DNA from: Candidatus Cloacimonetes bacterium 4572_55
GTDB taxonomy: Bacteria > 4572-55
DNA: 17,591 nt
Direction: 5' to 3'
Assembly: GCA_002084765.1 (NCBI GenBank)
Contig: NBMB01000059.1
Span: forward strand, 1 to 17,591
The translations under genes were made by a program, and so were the position numbers. Below, piece after piece: positions 16,372-17,591 of this stretch. Each line of letters starts with the position of its first letter. The stretch's first letter is position 1. A model generated the notes under the pieces. The model was not told the DNA's origin. It saw only the letters and a list, made by a program, of their open reading frames with translations, and searched no databases.

Positions 16372-17334
16372 TTATTCAGGTTCCGAGGTCTGTTTGCCGA
16401 GAAGAGACCAGGTCAAAAGAGGTATCATTAACTCATGGTGTCCAATGAAGTTATAGCCCTGTCCTCCAGTCTTGATCGGTCTCTGCACCACGTTGACGCG
16501 GGGGCGGTAGTGTTGGATCATATCGAAATTCGCTGTCGTAAAATCCGAGACCGAACCTCCGACATTTCGAGCCACAGTCAGTGCTTTCAAAAAAACTTCC
16601 GGCAGCAGGACATTGGAGCCGATATTGAGGACAACCCCGCCGTTCCCCAGTCCTGACACAACTTGAGCAAATATCTTGAAATCTCGATAAGAAGCGTCTC
16701 CAAGTGCCGCGCCGTCTGCCGTGGGCTGCTGGTGGATAATATCCGTGCCGATTGCCACATGCAGGGTCGCGGGGATATCCAATCGATACGCGTTTGCGAA
16801 TAGACTGACGTGGGTCGTTGTCTTCGCCAGTTTGCACAACTCCCTGCCCACCGATTCCCCAAATCCCAACTTCAGGTCTCTCGCGACAGTAGCGGCATTG
16901 TTCAGAAAACGCCCGGTCTCCCGAGCCATGCCAAAAGTTCCGTCTGCCAAATTTTTTTCTACATCCTCTGACGTGCCGCTCCCGGTCGCCAGTTCCGCAT
17001 CATGGATCGCGCCGGCTCCGTTCATAGCCAGCGCGGTGACAAATCCGCGCTGCATCAGCTTGATGATTAGCCGAGACAGCCCGACTTTGATCACATGCGC
17101 GCCCATCATCCAAATAATCGGCTTATGTTTTGATTTTGCCTGGTGGATGTGTTTCAGGAGCGATCGAAAATCGGTCGCAGCCAATTGAGAAGGCAGGCAA
17201 TCGATAAAATGATCAATCGAAAAGTCGCGCTCGGGTACCCGAGCGAAATGCGAGGGATTCACTTTATTTTGCCGCCGGGAAATAGGTATAGTGGTCACTT
17301 TGTCTATATCAATTTGTGGATATTTTGAGGTCAT
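16372..17334 (-). CDS. Conserved uncharacterised protein with deoxyhypusine-synthase-like motif order
   Basis: This 320-residue protein is soluble, with no signal peptide or membrane segment. I do not recognise a characterised function. Seen: Gly-rich and polar blocks GAHVIKVGLSRLI (78-90), NGAGAIHDAELATGSGTSED (105-124), HVAIGTDIIHQQPTADGAA (192-210), GGVVLNIGSNVLLPEVF (232-248) and TGGQGYNFIGHHELMIPLL (289-307). The order of a Gly-Leu helix, a small-residue 'GAG/acidic' loop, a TADGAALGD segment, a GGVVLNIG strand-turn and a late GG/HHE block recalls NAD-binding deoxyhypusine-synthase-type Rossmann proteins. That assignment is an inference from memory of the family, not an alignment. ATG at 17332-17334 has GGAG ten bases upstream. 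It is the first gene of a probable operon with waaA (5-bp gap), so it may serve envelope or sugar metabolism, but linkage alone does not prove this. Confidence 0.7.
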   Translation of the reverse strand: MTSKYPQIDIDKVTTIPISRRQNKVNPSHFARVPERDFSIDHFIDCLPSQLAATDFRSLLKHIHQAKSKHKPIIWMMGAHVIKVGLSRLIIKLMQRGFVTALAMNGAGAIHDAELATGSGTSEDVEKNLADGTFGMARETGRFLNNAATVARDLKLGFGESVGRELCKLAKTTTHVSLFANAYRLDIPATLHVAIGTDIIHQQPTADGAALGDASYRDFKIFAQVVSGLGNGGVVLNIGSNVLLPEVFLKALTVARNVGGSVSDFTTANFDMIQHYRPRVNVVQRPIKTGGQGYNFIGHHELMIPLLTWSLLGKQTSEPE

Positions 17335-17457
17335 CAGCCAGCGACTCCGAAGTTCGATGCTTTGAAAAAAATAAAATACGCAAGGTATGACCCAAGATAC
17401 AGACTTAGCCTATAATACGCCTTAATTATTTTCACTTTTTTCCGATTCGTTTTGTAA

Positions 17458-17491
17458 AAACCCTAAGGGTCTTCGAAGACCCTTAGGGTTT
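17458..17491. terminator. 34-bp perfect palindrome, probable intrinsic terminator
   Basis: Arms 17458-17474 and 17475-17491 are exact reverse complements (AAACCCTAAGGGTCTTC and its mate) with no spacer. On the minus strand the hairpin is followed by TTTTT-ACAAAA, which fits termination of a leftward gene beyond the window. On the plus strand the T-run is only TTT before the tandem repeat begins. It lies about 125 bp upstream of the ATG at 17334. Confidence 0.65.
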
Positions 17492-17587
17492 AAAATAGGG
17501 TTTAAAATAGGGTTTAAAATAGGGTTTAAAATAGGGTTTAAAATAGGGTTTAAAATAGGGTTTAAAATAGGGTTTAAAATAGGGTTT
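17484..17587. repeat. 12-bp tandem repeat (TAGGGTTTAAAA), eight full copies plus a partial
   Basis: Eight exact copies of TAGGGTTTAAAA occupy 17484-17579, and a partial TAGGGTTT is at 17580-17587. The first copy is part of the right arm of the adjacent palindrome. The last partial copy continues as TTTTTCG, so the array ends, or changes, at the window edge. There is no coding content and no spacers, so it is not a CRISPR. It looks like a slippage or duplication expansion inside a terminator. Confidence 0.92.
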
Positions 17588-17591
17588 TTCG

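Noticed and set aside
17335-17457. Promoter for the DHS-like/waaA operon
   Set aside because: Only a lone TATTAT-like element is visible on the minus strand, with no -35 at an acceptable distance, so no promoter is called.
17484-17587. Array of short repeats as a CRISPR or telomere-like element
   Set aside because: The 12-bp units are contiguous without spacers, so it is not a CRISPR. The TTTAGGG resemblance to plant telomeres is incidental, because the unit is 12 bp and derives from the adjacent palindrome arm.

Overview
The window (17.6 kb, roughly balanced base composition in the genes, AT-rich at its left edge) looks like chromosome of a Gram-negative bacterium of the FCB superphylum, for example Calditrichota, Marinimicrobia or a related candidate phylum. 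The evidence is two giant exported proteins that end in near-homologous FlgD-like / type IX-secretion-type tails (PNPFNP...GxYYYR...KRMxLL), a gingipain-family (C25) protein, LVIVD-repeat lipoproteins, and waaA, which implies a Kdo-containing lipopolysaccharide outer membrane. The exact phylum cannot be settled from the sequence.

Left to right: (1) 1-204 is the disrupted C-terminal tail of an Eco57I-like DNA methylase / restriction enzyme. (2) 325-6549 (+) encodes a 2074-residue secreted mosaic: CSLREA motif, beta-helix, a PhoD-type metallophosphatase, three SdrD-B-like repeats, a GEVED domain, three cadherin-like domains, a paired Gly-Trp module and a sorting tail. A strong intrinsic terminator follows. 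(3) A near-consensus sigma-70-type promoter (6637-6665) and a long leader precede 6797-12688 (+), a 1963-residue C25-family protein with seven carboxypeptidase-regulatory-like repeats. It keeps the catalytic Cys but has Trp where the catalytic His is expected. (4) A bidirectional terminator at 12721-12757 separates the plus-strand genes from the minus-strand block. (5) On the minus strand are two tandemly duplicated LVIVD beta-propeller lipoproteins (14987-13935 and 13855-12791), driven by a near-consensus promoter at 15055-15082. (6) Further right are waaA (16366-15086) and a conserved uncharacterised protein with deoxyhypusine-synthase-like motif order (17334-16372), separated by 5 bp and probably co-transcribed. 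(7) The right edge is a 34-bp perfect palindrome, probably a terminator, whose right arm runs into a 12-bp tandem repeat of eight full copies that continues to about the end of the window.

Taken together, most of the region serves the cell envelope: LPS inner-core synthesis, outer-membrane or periplasmic propeller lipoproteins, and two very large surface or secreted proteins that probably leave through a type IX-like route encoded elsewhere. No complete defence system, tRNA, rRNA, CRISPR array or transposase was found.
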